Positions 12,890-25,357 of a stretch of 64,000 bases of DNA are shown here, in pieces. Below the pieces are notes generated by a model. It was given only the letters and a program-made list of their open reading frames with translations, was not told the origin of the DNA and ran no database searches. The translations under genes were made by a program, and so were the position numbers. Position 1 is the first letter of the stretch, and each line of letters begins with the position of its first letter. The DNA lies in NCBI GenBank assembly GCA_034769895.1, contig CM068367.1, positions 350,487,111 through 350,551,110 of the forward strand. Reading direction: 5' to 3'. Source of the DNA: Magicicada septendecula. Lineage: Eukaryota > Arthropoda > Insecta > Hemiptera > Cicadidae.

Positions 12890-14380
12890 ATGGCCCAATT
12901 TAACCCGGATTTGTTGTTACAAGACGAGCTGTCTTACGAAGCTCTTTTGCGTGGACTACCCCATGCTGATGTAACAGTCGCGGAATTACGAAGTTCAATT
13001 CGCGAATGTGGATTTGATGCGCCCGTGCAATTAAACAATCTAAGCCAACTCGATTATGAAAGCGAGAAAGAAATTTGTAATGCCAAGTATAGTGAACTAT
13101 ACTTATTGTCTCAAACACTCCATGACGAGAAATCTCCGGCAAAAATTTTGCGGACGACCCAGAGAATAGAGCATTTAACCAGGCGAATAAAAAATTTGTC
13201 GATCTGGCCGAATCTCACAGAAATACCCGTTGATGTACAAAAGCTAGCAGACGAAGCTCTACGCCGCTTACCTTCAATTATCAACGATTTAAGACGAAAA
13301 TCCGACTCATTCAGGGTGGACGAAATAGAGAAATCATTAATGAAATTACACATCTCCCCAGTACAATCCCCCACCACTGGTTTACCTCCGCTTAACTCGG
13401 ATCGGAACTCACCTATCGTATCGCAAGTGCAAGCGAACCCAGAACAAAAAACTGATACAGATGTAAATGTCCCTCCTCCCGAGCATTTTCAGTTTCGTCC
13501 CGGAAATAATGAATTGACCAACACCCCCAATGAATCTAATCTCCCTCATCGAGGAATTACCCCTATGAACTATAACGCAGATCTATACGGAAAAATGACT
13601 CACCCTGTGGAGAAGATATTAACCGAAATCCCTTATACAGATGGTTTAAATGTTTCCAAGTTACTAACATTTATTAGTTATCTTCTTCAGATAAAGGATC
13701 TACAGCTGCTGAATGACTGGCAAATTTTACAAGTTCTGTTACCAAAGTGTAAACCCCCGTTAAAAAATCGTGTGCTAGAAGCCCTAACCTCTACTTTCCC
13801 AGTAGAAGAGCTACATAGTTCTTTAATAAAATACTTTATTCCCACCGGCATCTATGAGGAAATAAAAAGGAAGACAGTACTCCGAGTACAAGGACATCAG
13901 GAGAGATTAGCTCACTACATCTCCGATATTAGGGAGTCCTCTCGACTACTACGTGTAAGCTGGAATGAAACACAACTGGTGGACACCATTTTAATAGGAG
14001 TGTCACCTGAAGAAAGATCTCGACTATCATTGATGAATAGACCCAATACTATTGCTGATCTAGAACAGTGCAGTATCCATTCTTCAAATGTATGGTACTC
14101 AGATCAAAATAGAGAAGCAATGAAAACCTCTGGAACTAATAGACATCAATTGCGAGCACTACTGCCTGATGTAACAACCTCGTATGAAAGACAAGTTTCT
14201 AGTAGACCTCACCATGTGCGCAAAGCTGGTAAGTTTACTGTAAACCCCGATAAAGCGGAAACCAAGTACCCACCTCGCAGAAAACCCACCTGTTATAATT
14301 GTGGCAAATATGGGCACATGAGAAGAGAGTGCAAAAGTAAGCCATTGGAACGGAATAACCCCAATTCAAAAAACATGTAA
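12890..14380 (+). CDS. gag of inner LTR element (fossil)
   Basis: A 496-codon open frame starts MAQFNPDLLLQDELSYEALL. The N-terminal half is predicted helical and matrix/capsid-like. A capsid-like block follows (residues about 225-400, including YGKMTHPVEKIL, LPKCKPPLKNRVLEAL and RVQGHQERLAHYISDIRES). It ends in a CCHC zinc knuckle, CYNCGKYGHMRREC, about 25 residues before the stop. Zinc-knuckle gags package element RNA. The outer element encodes a clearly related gag on the other strand. This is the longest open retroelement frame in the window, in keeping with the near-identical LTRs. Confidence 0.9.
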   Translation: MAQFNPDLLLQDELSYEALLRGLPHADVTVAELRSSIRECGFDAPVQLNNLSQLDYESEKEICNAKYSELYLLSQTLHDEKSPAKILRTTQRIEHLTRRIKNLSIWPNLTEIPVDVQKLADEALRRLPSIINDLRRKSDSFRVDEIEKSLMKLHISPVQSPTTGLPPLNSDRNSPIVSQVQANPEQKTDTDVNVPPPEHFQFRPGNNELTNTPNESNLPHRGITPMNYNADLYGKMTHPVEKILTEIPYTDGLNVSKLLTFISYLLQIKDLQLLNDWQILQVLLPKCKPPLKNRVLEALTSTFPVEELHSSLIKYFIPTGIYEEIKRKTVLRVQGHQERLAHYISDIRESSRLLRVSWNETQLVDTILIGVSPEERSRLSLMNRPNTIADLEQCSIHSSNVWYSDQNREAMKTSGTNRHQLRALLPDVTTSYERQVSSRPHHVRKAGKFTVNPDKAETKYPPRRKPTCYNCGKYGHMRRECKSKPLERNNPNSKNM

Positions 14381-14424
14381 GGCAGGGAGACCCGAAAACC
14401 TGTGTCTTCCGCAGCTACTCAAAA

Positions 14425-14739
14425 TTGGGTAAACTAAAAGAAACCAGTAATAATAATAAGAATGAATTATTCTGTAACCAAGTGAAAAACAAAAAAGGTG
14501 CGAAAGAAATCGACCCCTATGTGCGAGAATTTCGTGAAAAGTGTAATGCGATTAATAGATGTAAATGGAAAAAAAATCTACTACCATTAATACAAGTCGA
14601 CTTAGGCGTTACATCCCCCATCGCCTTAATTGATTCGGGATCTAGTAGAAGCTTAATCAGCCAAGAATTAGCGGACATGTTAGCTAAACATCATCTAGTA
14701 AAACGGAACCAACCTGTGAATATAAAGTGTGCTAAATAA
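14425..14739 (+). pseudogene. Start of protease region, inner LTR element
   Basis: The frame includes PLIQVDLGVTSPIALIDSGS and then SLISQELADML. The aspartic protease signature DSG lies in a context matching the protease of the outer element. The rest of pol is not recognised downstream; 14740-15652 looks like non-coding 3' leader of the LTR. Fossil. Confidence 0.85.
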
Positions 14740-15652
14740 ATATGGTGATTAAATAGACGATAGTTCTAGGAGCGTTTCTTAAATCCCCAAAGTAGTTTAA
14801 TAAATAATAAAGTGAATAATAATAATTGATTTAAATACTAGAGCTAAACAAATCCTAAGTTATACTAAAATTGTGTGAAGTATAAAAACAAAAGAAAATA
14901 ATAATAAAAGTACAGTTACACATTGTAAACACCTCGCAGTGGTGGCCAGTAAGAGAAAATTAAAGCGTGTTCAGTAAGGTAGTAAGCAGCCACCCACCCT
15001 TCCAATTGTGATAAACCGGTGCTAGCCTGAACAATTGAAAACCACCCCTAGTGAGTATGACAATGCATTGTGAAGTGTCTCCCCTCCCGCATAGTTTGTT
15101 TAAGTATTGTAAAAAGAGATAAAAGAGAATCATATTCGTGAGATTCCGCTTCTCTCAAACCAGTGATCTAAAGTGGAGTATGGGATCCTCTTTAGATCAC
15201 ATTAGAAATAAGTTTATGAGATATAATCAAGTAGTGATTATAAATGTAACGTAACAGGTCACAACGGCGCCGACTGAAAGGGTAATGATAGGGCAGAAAT
15301 GTGCCAAAGATCATTAATAAATGCTGAAAGCTAACTTCCTTAGTTAGAGTAAGCTGGTGTCAGTCGGGCCGGGATGTTGTGAGTTACGGATAAGTAGGGA
15401 TCATTCCAATCTGAGGTTTGGGAATTAGTATTAAGATTAAAATGTAAGTTAGTACTTAAGAAGTAAGAAAAAGGGAATTTCACGAAGGCGATCATTTAAA
15501 TGAACAGAATCATTTAAAGAGAATTAGAAAAAAACAAACTGTGCACTAATAATAAATAACTTCACACACTGACACTAATCGTACTCCCAGTCCCCAATAG
15601 TGAGTTAGACTCAAAAGGCTTAACCGTAGCGTGCAATTTAAGCGGTGGAGTC

Positions 15653-17233
15653 TGTGACGATTTAAATTGTACCAATAATCAAGAAAATAAAAATTTTTTA
15701 AAAATTAAGGTTGCGAGCTCTTAAGCCATTTAAATCTCACTGTATTAATATAAAATACCTGTATGTACTCAGTATGAGAGGAAGCAGTAATTAATTAGTT
15801 ATAAGATACTCTAATAAAAAGAAAAATTGTAAAGAGTTATTAATATCATATTTAACCCTTTGCTTGTAAGCAGGCGCTGTCCTGTTGATTCCAGACTCGA
15901 CATGCTTTCAGAGTCTTGTGTGAGTAAGAATAAGATAAAAAAACTAATGTTAATAATAAAAAATCTGAAGACATAAATAGTCGCTAAAACAACTGATTTA
16001 AATTATGTATATTTGTTTAGGGATAGTTTGGATAAATAAAAATGTTAACTTAAATATAGTTAGGAACTATATTCTCGCGCGGAAATTGTCCCACTAACTT
16101 TTGCCCAGTACCAGGCGAAGGGAGCGGAATTTCTCTCTCTTGCAATGGTGACTTCGTACCGTACAGACGTAGGAGCTGTGCGCTTAAAATATGTTAACTA
16201 CATTTTGTCTCAGCTTAAGATGGTGTACCAGATGTAGCTGTTTAAAGCATCTGGAAGTGTTTATTAATATAGTCATGTAAATAGACAAGAAATTTAAAGT
16301 AAAAAAAATCGAAATGTAAAAAAAGGAGTGTAACACAAGATGACTTAGTGCTTCAACAAATAACAACAATTCCAAAGTCATACCCGGAGATGTGAACTAT
16401 CAGAAGCCACAAACTCTACTGCACGTGACAGAATATGCAGATCAGGACATCCGAGAATCTACAAGATCATCGTAGATATCTACACGACGTATTGTTCAAC
16501 CTGCGAACTTTTGGAGCCCTTTACAGAGGAAGGCCAGACCGAGATGACGACGTAGCTGTTCCTGTTTCCCAAGACGGATACCCTAGGACGAGTCTTCTGC
16601 ATACCAATTAAAAGGTGACTCGATAGCCTGTCTATCGAGGGTTACTAATATTTGTCACACAACACTTCTTGAAAGAGACTTTTCAGAAACTATTAACTTT
16701 GTAAAGACTAATAAATTAAATCTAAGAATTTCATGTAACTATTCTAACTTCATACGTTGTAACAGTTTATATGCTAATGTAGAGTAATATAATTCAAGCA
16801 ATGATACCATTCTTCCAATGGTAGAATAAAGAAAGTCTTGCAAGCTAATATCATGAAATGAGTATAATTAAAAGTCTTAATTACAGAAATACAGAAAGTT
16901 GACCCGGATCCGAGGTATAGATATGTAAAATCAAGTTGATCTCAATTTAAAGAAACCTTTCAAATAACTTAATAATTGAATTAGTAATGTCATGGGATCT
17001 GTCAGTATATGTTTTTAAATGTTAAATAAAAGAGAAGTCTTCTTGTTACACACATATGAGGAGTGCTTAAATCAATTGTATACCTTGCCATTGTTTCCTT
17101 ACACAGTTAGTAAGTAATTTGTTATATTAATTATTTGTGATCAATTCTGTTACAACGTAGGCAGCCCATCTAATTAACGGAGTTTAATTACGAGGGGTTC
17201 CCTGGATTTGTAACGCGGCGAAAAGACGTTACA
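15653..17233 (+). repeat. 3' LTR of inner element
   Basis: 1581 bp, at least 99.5% identical by eye to the 5' LTR. It is preceded by the purine-rich AAGCGGTGGAG, a plausible polypurine tract, and followed by the duplicated ATAG. Confidence 0.95.
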
Positions 17234-17555
17234 ATAGGTTTTGGTCCCACGACGTATGATCGTTCGCATGGTAGGCGATTAAAGCAGATTTGAGGTTTCG
17301 TAGATACCTTTCAGCAATATTGCCTTGCGGTCGATACTCCGTAGTGGTAATGTGGTCTATTCCTAACTTGAAACACATATTCTTAAATTCTTTCGCTTTA
17401 AATTGTGGTCCGTTATCTGACACTATACGTACAGGTGTACTGTAGTCTTTAAATAATCTTTCCTGTAATATTTTTACAGTCGTCGACGCTAATGCTCGCC
17501 TCATGGGATACATCCAAACAAATTTGGTGAACGAATCTACACAGATGAGTAACAT
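17234..17555 (-). pseudogene. Integrase core of outer LTR element
   Basis: The minus-strand frame reads LICVDSFTKFVWMYPMR, RIVSDNGPQFKAKEFKNMC and HITTTEYRPQGNIAERYLRN. These are the D-D-E core motifs of a Ty3/Gypsy integrase (VDSFTKF, SDNGPQF and PQGN-ER). The reading runs to the edge of the inner element. Fossil. Confidence 0.9.
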
Positions 17556-17596
17556 AGTATTGCCTGATTTCGATCGTGGGTAGGGACCTGAAAAGT

Positions 17597-18259
17597 CTAA
17601 ATAAAGTTTAGAAAAAGGGTCTTAGGGATTTCTGAAATTAATTGGCTTACCTGATTATTTCTTGCCGGTTTGGAAGTCTCTGGTTTCGTAAGTCCTAGCT
17701 TCGGTGTAAGAACTGAGGAAAATTCTTTTATTAATTTCTGCATTCTCATTCTATCTCTACTTTCTAGATGAGATAATTCAGACTCTTGGTGTACTACGTG
17801 TGCAGTAGATGATCTAGTTCTTTCTTGTTTGTCATTACTACAATCAAAATCATACTTCCGTGTACGGTCGAATCGAAAATAATATTTCTGCTCATAGATG
17901 TCAAGAATCATTCCCGTTTTACTGATAAAGTCTGCTCCCAATATTAAGTCGGGTCCTAATTCATTACATACTAACATAGTAAAAACCCAGGTTAGGTTCT
18001 TGATTTTAACTTTAACGGTAATGCTCAGTTTTATTATTATATTTCGTTTATTGGCGGTAGCACATTTTATATTCACCGCTTGACTCCGTTTTACTAGGTG
18101 GTGTTCCAATAATTTATCTGCTAACTCTTGACTGATTAAGGTTCTGGTAGATCCCGAATCAATTAATGCGATTGTGGAGGTAACACCTAGGTCAACTTGT
18201 ATTAAAGGTAATAGACTATTAGTCCTGTTACATTTGTTTATCGCGTTACATTTTTTCAA
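17597..18259 (-). pseudogene. Protease region of outer LTR element
   Basis: The frame contains LLPLIQVDLGVTSTIALIDS, then GSTRTLISQELADKLLEHH and ELGPDLILGADFISKTGMIL. These are an aspartic protease with the DSGS active site and the ILGADF flap-side motif of Ty3/Gypsy pol. The reverse transcriptase expected next was not recognised. Fossil. Confidence 0.88.
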
Positions 18260-18392
18260 GAAACTTTCTTACGTAGGGATCTATTTCTTTAGAGCTTCTT
18301 TTCCTTCCCCCCCTTTTTTTATATATACATTTCTTTAGGTTCACCGGATTTCAAGTTGCTGCGGAAGACACAGGATTTCGGGTCTCCCTGCC

Positions 18393-19898
18393 TTACAGGT
18401 TTTTTGGATCAGGGTGTTTACGTTCGAATTGTTTGCTGTTACAGTTTTTACTTACGTGTCCATATTTGCCGCAATTATAACAGATGTGCTTATTGCGAGG
18501 AGGGTACCTAGTTTCCGTTTTAGATGGTGTTACATTTGACTTACCAGGGCTGCGCACATTGTGAGGTCTATTAAATACTCGCCTTTCATGCAGGGTTGTT
18601 ATATCGGGCACTAGAGCTCGCAATTCATTTCTATTTGCTTCTGCTGATTTCATCGTATGTCTATTCTGATCTGAGTACCATACATTCGAAGAATGGATAC
18701 TGCATTGTTCTAGATCCGCAAAGGTGTTAGGTCGATTTATCAAAGCTAAACGAGATCTTTCCTCCGGTGACAATCCTACTAAAATGGTGTCAACCATCTG
18801 TGTCTCATTCCAATCTACTTGTAGTAGTCGAGATGACTCCCTGATGTCTGAGATGTAATGGGCTAATCTCTCGTGATTTCCTTGTACTCGTAGTACGGTC
18901 TTTCTTTTAAGTTCTTCATAAATTCCGGTGGGAATAAAGTACTTTAGTATTGAGGTATGCAGGTCTTCTACTGGAAGGGTAGAGCTTAATGCTTCTATCA
19001 CACGATTCTTTAACGGGGGTTTACATTTCGGTAGGAGAACTTGCAAAATTTGCCAGTCATTCAGCTGCTGTAGATCTTTTATCTGCAGGAGATATTTGAT
19101 GAAATTTAGTAGTTTGGAGACATTTAATCCATCTGTGTAAGGGATTTCAGTTAAAAGTTTCTCCACAGGATGAGTGATTTTTCCATATAGGTCTGCGTTA
19201 TAGTTCAAGTTTGGCATCGCTTTAGGAGGACGATATGATGCATTCGGGGTAGTCAATTCGTGCGTTTCGGGGCGAATCTGGAAACGATTGGGAGGAGGGG
19301 CTTCAAATATAGTCGGGGCATTTAAATCTCTTATCAGGGTATTGCTCGTGAGTAGCTTGTATTTGCGATACGGCGGGTGAGTCGCGATCAGTGTTAGGTG
19401 GAGGTAGATCTGTAGTAGGGGATTGAACTGGGGTGATGTGTAGTTTCTTCAAGGACTTCTCAATTTCATCCATTCGGAACGAGTCGGATTTTCTTCTTAA
19501 CTCATTGATAATAGTGGGTAATCGACGTAAATCTTCGCAGCAAAATTTTGGACTTCAAGAGGTATTTCCGTAAGATTATGCCAGATCAATAAATTTTTCA
19601 TTCGCCGGGTTAAATGCTCTATTCTTTGAGTAGTCCGCAATATTATCGCCGGAGATTTCTCGTCTTGGAGGGTTTGAGACAATAAGGTTAGCTCGCTATA
19701 CTTGGCATTACAAATTTCTCTCTCGCTCTCATAATCGAGTCCGCTTAGGTTGCTTAATTGCGCGGGTGTATCAAATCCACTTTCGCGTATTGACTTACGC
19801 AATTCAGCGACTGTTACATTCGCATGGGGTAGACCACGCAAAAGAGCTTCATAAGACAGCTCGTCCTTTGATAGTAAATACGGATTAAATTGTGCCAT
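18393..19898 (-). pseudogene. gag region of outer LTR element
   Basis: The N-terminus MAQFNPYLLSKDELSYEALL is at 19898, and the capsid-like and zinc-knuckle part (YGKITHPVEKLL, CYNCGKYGHVSKNC) ends near 18393. It is strongly similar to the inner element's gag at 12890-14380. It lies in more than one open block, so it is broken. Fossil. Confidence 0.88.
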
Positions 19899-20897
19899 TT
19901 TTTATCTTATTTCTAACACATTAAAACGTACTTAAAATTGATTTTATTACACTATACACTTACTACATAGACAAGTTCTTTCTTGGGTAAATCATTTGCA
20001 TAGTTCTCAAGAGAATAATTTCTCTTCTAAGGGAGAGACGGAAATTCCACACATACATATACTTCAATGTTAAATCAACGATCAGCTGTTTGCTGGAATG
20101 TAGGTCACCCTCGTTTATTTAGTAAACAATGACAAGGTAGTGGTATGCGTGGGAACGCGAGGATTACGCACACGTATTGTTCTCTACACAATGCCTCAGC
20201 CTATCTTTCTCGACCGGTTTTAACTGGACAGGCCAGTCGGAGTAAGGGGTGAATCTAATTCAACAAAACACGTTTTACAAGTTACAGGTGCATTACGGTT
20301 ATAACAGTCTGAGTTTAGTAATTAATTCTCTTGCTTTCCACCATTAAATTTTTTTTTATTATTATTTTTAATTTTTGGTAACAAAATTAAGTTACGAATT
20401 TCTTTACACGTAATTAACCGGGTCTACTTTACGCAGGAGTTTATGTTTTTGTTTTTACCGTGACGACAGACATACATTTACATTCTATGCAGGCATATTC
20501 ATGAAACTACAGGTCTTGAATTGTCACAATATAAACCTGTTAAAGACTGAACAGATTAACAAGCACTAAAATTCATGTGCGTTCTTGCATTGGCGTCATA
20601 CAATGATGTTTCAAGTTATACAGACTATCATTGTATTAAATTACGTATCTTAAAATAAATTAATTTTATGAAAATTAATGTTACATGAAATACAGTAACT
20701 GAGTGCATAGATCAGATAACGAGTGCAGAGAGTTATCTATTTTACTACGTAACAATTATTTTAATTATTAGAATGACGTATCTTTGTTAGCGTCACGATG
20801 CTTACAACCTTTTTTAACACAAAGCAGAGTGTGGTCATTTTTGTGACACTCTGTACATGATCATTTCTTTAATAACGAAAGCAGCGTTGCGAATTTT

Positions 20898-22427
20898 TGT
20901 AACGTTTTGCCCACGTTACAAATCCAGGGAACCCATCATCATTTGCCACTAGCCAATTAGACGGGCTGCCTACGTTGTAACGAACTGAAATTAAACTCAA
21001 CACAATTAATAATAATAAATAAGATAATTATTAGGACACAAGGGAAGGTATTTCACTGATTTATGCACTCACTTCAATGTGTAATTAGATGACTTCTCTT
21101 TATTAACAAATGATATGAAAGGATCCCATAACATAATTATTTATACTAAAATATTCAAAAGGGTTATCTGGAAAACTAGGGATCATATTGATCATGTACT
21201 TTTACCTCGGATCCGAGTTTACTTTAAATATTGTAAAGACGTCTGAGTAATACTATGCTCATCTAGGAGCTTGCAATTTTACATTTACCATTTGAAGAAT
21301 GGTATTATTTACTAAAGGGATTATAATTAACATTTACATATTAACGTTACAACGTATGATTTGCAATATTACAGTATACATCTATTTGGTTTCATTTATT
21401 GTTTAAAGAAAATTATAGTCTTTGAAAAGTCTCTTTCATCTATAAGTTATGTCTCAAATGTAATTAACTCTCGATAGTCAAGCTATCGAGTCACCTTTAC
21501 AATAAGTTGTGCTGTCCTCGTCCTGGGGTGTCACACTTGGGAATTCTGGTAGTCGGCGTCGTCATCTGGGTCGTGTCTTCGGCGAATATTCTATAGCTGG
21601 TTCACTGAGGAGATTGAAGCAATGCTGGTTAAAGTTGGGGTAGATCCACGTAGATCCTGGTCAGCGTCGTAGGGGTCGTAGACGTCCATATGTACAGTTT
21701 ATGCAGGCCACATATTCACATGTAGAGTTGTACTGGAGTTTACATCTTGAGTAGAGACGTCATCTTGCTTACGTGTTGTTAAATTTTTCTTAACTTATTA
21801 CATTTCTTAACAAAATCTTTCTACATTTTATATATTAAAAACTTGCTCCCCACGTTTTGTAGTGGTAGCTAACAGTTACATTTAATTTTAATCAACACAT
21901 TTCTGAAGAGCTCTCGCTCGTAGGTGTGCACTGTCTGACGGCTGCATAGTAACTCTTCTCTCGATTCGACTGGCACATTACAACGAAACGGAGCGAGTAC
22001 TCCGCGATAATATAGTTCCTATTTTATTTTAAATTGACATTATTATAATAAGAAGAAACAAATTAATTATAATACTTATTTAATTTACGGGAATTATTTT
22101 AACTACTACTCGTGCCTTCAAATTATAATTACAAACATTACGATTTTTATACATTTCTAAGTTACAGACGGTTCGCTAAGCACGTTGAGTCCGGAATTAA
22201 ACAGGTCAACGCATGATGACTTACAAAAGGGTTAACTGTGATATTAATAGCTTTTTACAATTTGATTTTTTTTATTAATTGTTTAGTTAGATTTTTCCAT
22301 TTACCTCTCATACTTATTCAGAGTTAGTACAGGGGCATTAGGTTTAATAGTGCGATTTAAAAATACTTAATTGCTTTTTAATTTTTTTTTTATTATTAAA
22401 AATTTTACTATCAATTAAATCGTCACA
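20898..22427 (-). repeat. LTR of outer element (element-sense 5' LTR)
   Basis: 1530 bp, nearly identical to 7772-9297. Its + strand right end CGTCACA abuts the duplicated TTTC, and the satellite array resumes at once with CAGCCATCCATTATTACTCC. Confidence 0.95.
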
Positions 22428-24512
22428 TTTCAGCCATCCATTATTACTCCAGGATGTTATCCTAGGCACTCATTTCCCCAGAGTAGGCCTCCTTATTTGA
22501 GTCATCATTTCCGCAGAGTAGTATACAGGTCATCATTTAAGATTCAGTCATATCTCTTCACAAGGAAGGATGTGTAGGTAACACAGCGTTTCAGCCACCC
22601 ATTATTACTCCATAGTGTTACCCCAGGCACAAAGTTCCGCAGAGTAGGCTTCCTTATTTGAGCCGTTCCACACACGAGGTAAGTTGTGTGGGTATCACGG
22701 CGTTTCAGCCATCCATTATTACTCCATAGTGTTACCCCAGGCACAAAGTTCCGCAGAGTAGGCTTCCTTATTTGAGCCGTTCCGCACACGAGGTAAGTTG
22801 TGTGGGTAGCACGGCGTTTCAGCCATCCATTATTACTCCATGGTGTTAACCTGACACTCATTTCCGCAAAGTAGGCTTCATTATTTAAGCCGTTTGGCAC
22901 GAGGAAGGTTTTGTTGGTAGCACGGCGTTTCAGCCACGCATTATTACTCCAGAATGTTATGTTATCCTGGCACTCATTTCCGCAGAGAAGGCTTCCTTAT
23001 TTGAACCGTTCGACACGGTAGGAAGGTTGTGTGGGTAGCACGGCGTTTCAGCCACCCATTATTACTCCAGGATGTTATCCTAGGCACTCATTTCCAAAGA
23101 GAAGTATTCCTTATTTGAGCCGTCCGACACGGTAGGAAGGTTGTGTGGTCAGCACGGCGTTTCAGCCACCCATTATTACTGCAGGATGTTATACTGGGCA
23201 GTTATTTCCGCAGAGTAAGCTTCCTTATTTGAGCCGTTCCGCACACGAGGAAGGTTGTGTGGGTAGCACGGCGTTTCAGCCACTTATTATTACCCCAGTA
23301 TATTACCCTAGGCTCTCATTTCCATGGATGAAGGTTCCTTATTTGAGCCGTTCGGCATACAAATAAGGTTGTATGGGTAGCACGGAGTTTCAGCCACCCA
23401 TTATTACTCCAGTATGTTATCTTAGGCACTCATTTTCGCAGAGTAGGCTTCCTTATTTGAGCCATTCGACAGACGAGGAAGGTTGTGTGGGTAGCACGGC
23501 GTTTCAGCCACCCATTATTACTCCAGGATGTTATCCTAGCCTCAGTTACGCATAGTAATCTTCCTTATTTCAGCCGTTCGGCACACGAATAAGGTTGTGT
23601 AGGTAGCACGGCGTTTGAGCCACCCATTATTACTCCAGAATGTTATCCTAGGGTGTCAGTTACGCATAGTAATGTTCCTTATTTCAGCCGTTCGACAAAC
23701 GAGGAAGGTAGTGTGGGTAGCACGGCGTTTCAGCCACCCATTATTACTCCAGGATGTTGTTATTGCCTGTCAGTTACGCAAAGTAGGCTACCTTATTTGA
23801 GCCTTTCGACACAAAAGGAAGGTAGTGTGGGTAGCACGGCGTTTCAGCCACACATTTTTACTCCAGGTTGTTATATTATCCTAGGCTCTCATTTCTGTAG
23901 ATTAAGCTTCCTTATTTGAGCCGTTCGGCATACAAGTAAGGTTGTGTGGGTAGCACGGAGTTTCAGCCACCCATTATTACTCCAGGATGTTATCTTAGGC
24001 ACTCATTTTCGCATAGTAATCTTCCTTATTTCAGCCGTTCGACACATGAGTAAGGTAGTGTGGGTAGCACGGCGTTTCAGCCACCCATTATTACTCCAGG
24101 ATGTTATCCTAGGCTGTCAGTTACGCAGAGTAGGCTTCCTTATTTGAGCCGTTCGGCACACAAGTATGGTTGTGTGGGTAGCACGGAGTTTCAGTCACCT
24201 TTTATCACTCCAGGATGTTATCCTAGCCTCACAGTTACGCATAGTAATCTTCTTTATTTGAGCTGTTCGACAAACGAGTAAGGTTGTGTGGGTAGCACGG
24301 GGTTTCAGCCACCCAGCCTGTCAGTTACGCAGAGTAGGCTACCTTATTTGAGCCTTTCGACACACAAGGAAGGTAGTGTGGGTAGCACGGCGTTTCAGCC
24401 ACCCATTTTTACTCCAGGTTGTTATCATAGGCTCTCATTTCTGTAGATTAAGCTTCCTTATTTGAGCCATTCGGCACGAGAGAAAGGTTGTGTGGGTAGC
24501 ACGGCGTTACAG
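22428..24512. repeat. Satellite array, 114-bp unit, about 18 copies
   Basis: The start of each unit can be followed through the phrase TTTCAGCCACCCATTATTAC at about 22591, 22705, 22819, 22930, 23048, 23162, 23276, 23390, 23504, 23616, 23730, 23844, 23963, 24077, 24191, 24305, 24395 and 24509. The spacing is mostly exactly 114 bp, with a few 111-119 and one 90-bp unit. Typical unit blocks are AGGATGTTATCCT (a small perfect hairpin), GCAGAGTAGGCTTCCTTATT, TGAGCCGTTCG and GGTTGTGTGGGTAGCACGGC. Because 114 is divisible by 3, open frames run through several units with a 38-residue period, but frames in other phases are open too. I read this as non-coding satellite. Confidence 0.95.
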
Positions 24513-25349
24513 CTTACATGAAGAAAACGTAGGCCTACAGTTTACCTTAAAAAAACTAGGGAGATTTACTTTTCTCTTTCGGGAATTTAAAAAATGTAAT
24601 TCATAGCTTTTCAGTCATCTATATTCTAAGAAAACACACATGTAATGCTATTTCTGTATTTTTATTACGTACTGTGTAAACGGAATTGAATTTTAAGCGT
24701 CAGTCAACATCAATTCGGTTCACTTACGGAAGAAAACATTGGCTGAATGGAACAGTCGTATCAAAATATTAGGCTAATCTTCGATTCTTCCAACTGAAAT
24801 CCAGTTCTGTCTCTAATTGATTTTTATATTTAATATATATTTGTGTATTATTCGAGACACATTTCTAATACTAGGCCTATAATGGACAGTACATCACATA
24901 TAATTTACATTTAACATACACAAATTAATAACTAATAAGTTATATTAAAAAAATTTTCTAAAGTATAAAAATAATTAAAAAATTTTGAAAAAATTAAACC
25001 AACTTTAAAAAGGAGAAGCGTATTTTAACATGCCTGATATTATTTTATCAAACGCTCTAAAAAGTGAAAAATAATTTTTACATTCAAAGCTGTGGAATAT
25101 GAAAATTATGAAATGCATTATGAATTTACATTCTTAGTATCTTATGCTACGTGGCTGAAAAAACAAGTTTCACATAACTTTATCACATTACTAATCCTAC
25201 ATTACACAAAGGTAACGGCAGTTATTCAGCAACTTCTACGATGTCTTGAGCAAATAAAACCAATTGCGTTTACACCAACTTTGGCTAAATCTACTCTGTA
25301 CCTTCATAAATTTTAAAAACAGCATTATTCTTGCCAGCATTCGTTGTTG
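24513..25349. other. Gene-free, AT-rich spacer
   Basis: No repeat boundary or coding signal was recognised. The 74-codon frame at 25092-25316 has no familiar motif. Confidence 0.5.
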
Positions 25350-25357
25350 TATGTACG

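Larger units (their letters stand above)
10261..17233 (+). mobile_element. Inner Ty3/Gypsy-type LTR element, nested, gag-bearing
   Basis: Direct repeats 10261-11838 and 15653-17233 start TGTGACG and end CGTTACA. The 4-bp duplication ATAG flanks the element (10257-10260, 17234-17237). It sits inside the integrase region of the outer element, in the opposite orientation. Contents are an open gag and the start of a protease; no reverse transcriptase, RNase H or integrase was recognised, so it is a non-autonomous copy. I count about four LTR differences in 1.58 kb, so identity is at least 99.5% and the insertion is recent. The primer site just after the 5' LTR is not the usual TGG-type start and its tRNA was not identified. 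Confidence 0.93.
7772..22427 (-). mobile_element. Ty3/Gypsy-type LTR element (outer), broken
   Basis: Two 1.5-kb direct repeats bound the element (7772-9297 and 20898-22427), each starting TGTAACG and ending CGTCACA on the + strand. The 4-bp duplication TTTC flanks it (7768-7771, 22428-22431). Parts, all minus sense, are gag, protease and an integrase now split by the inner element; no reverse transcriptase or RNase H region was recognised. A purine stretch AAGCGGCGGAGTA precedes the element-sense 3' LTR and fits a polypurine tract. I count roughly 15-20 differences between the LTRs, near 99% identity, so the insertion is fairly young but older than the element inside it. It is broken in several places. 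Confidence 0.93.

Noticed and set aside
22544-24281. Series of repetitive proteins in the satellite
   Set aside because: Several frames are open at once, units have length variants that break any frame, and no start or splice context is shared.
25092-25316. 74-residue open frame
   Set aside because: No motif, no splice partners, ordinary length for AT-rich DNA with few GC stops.
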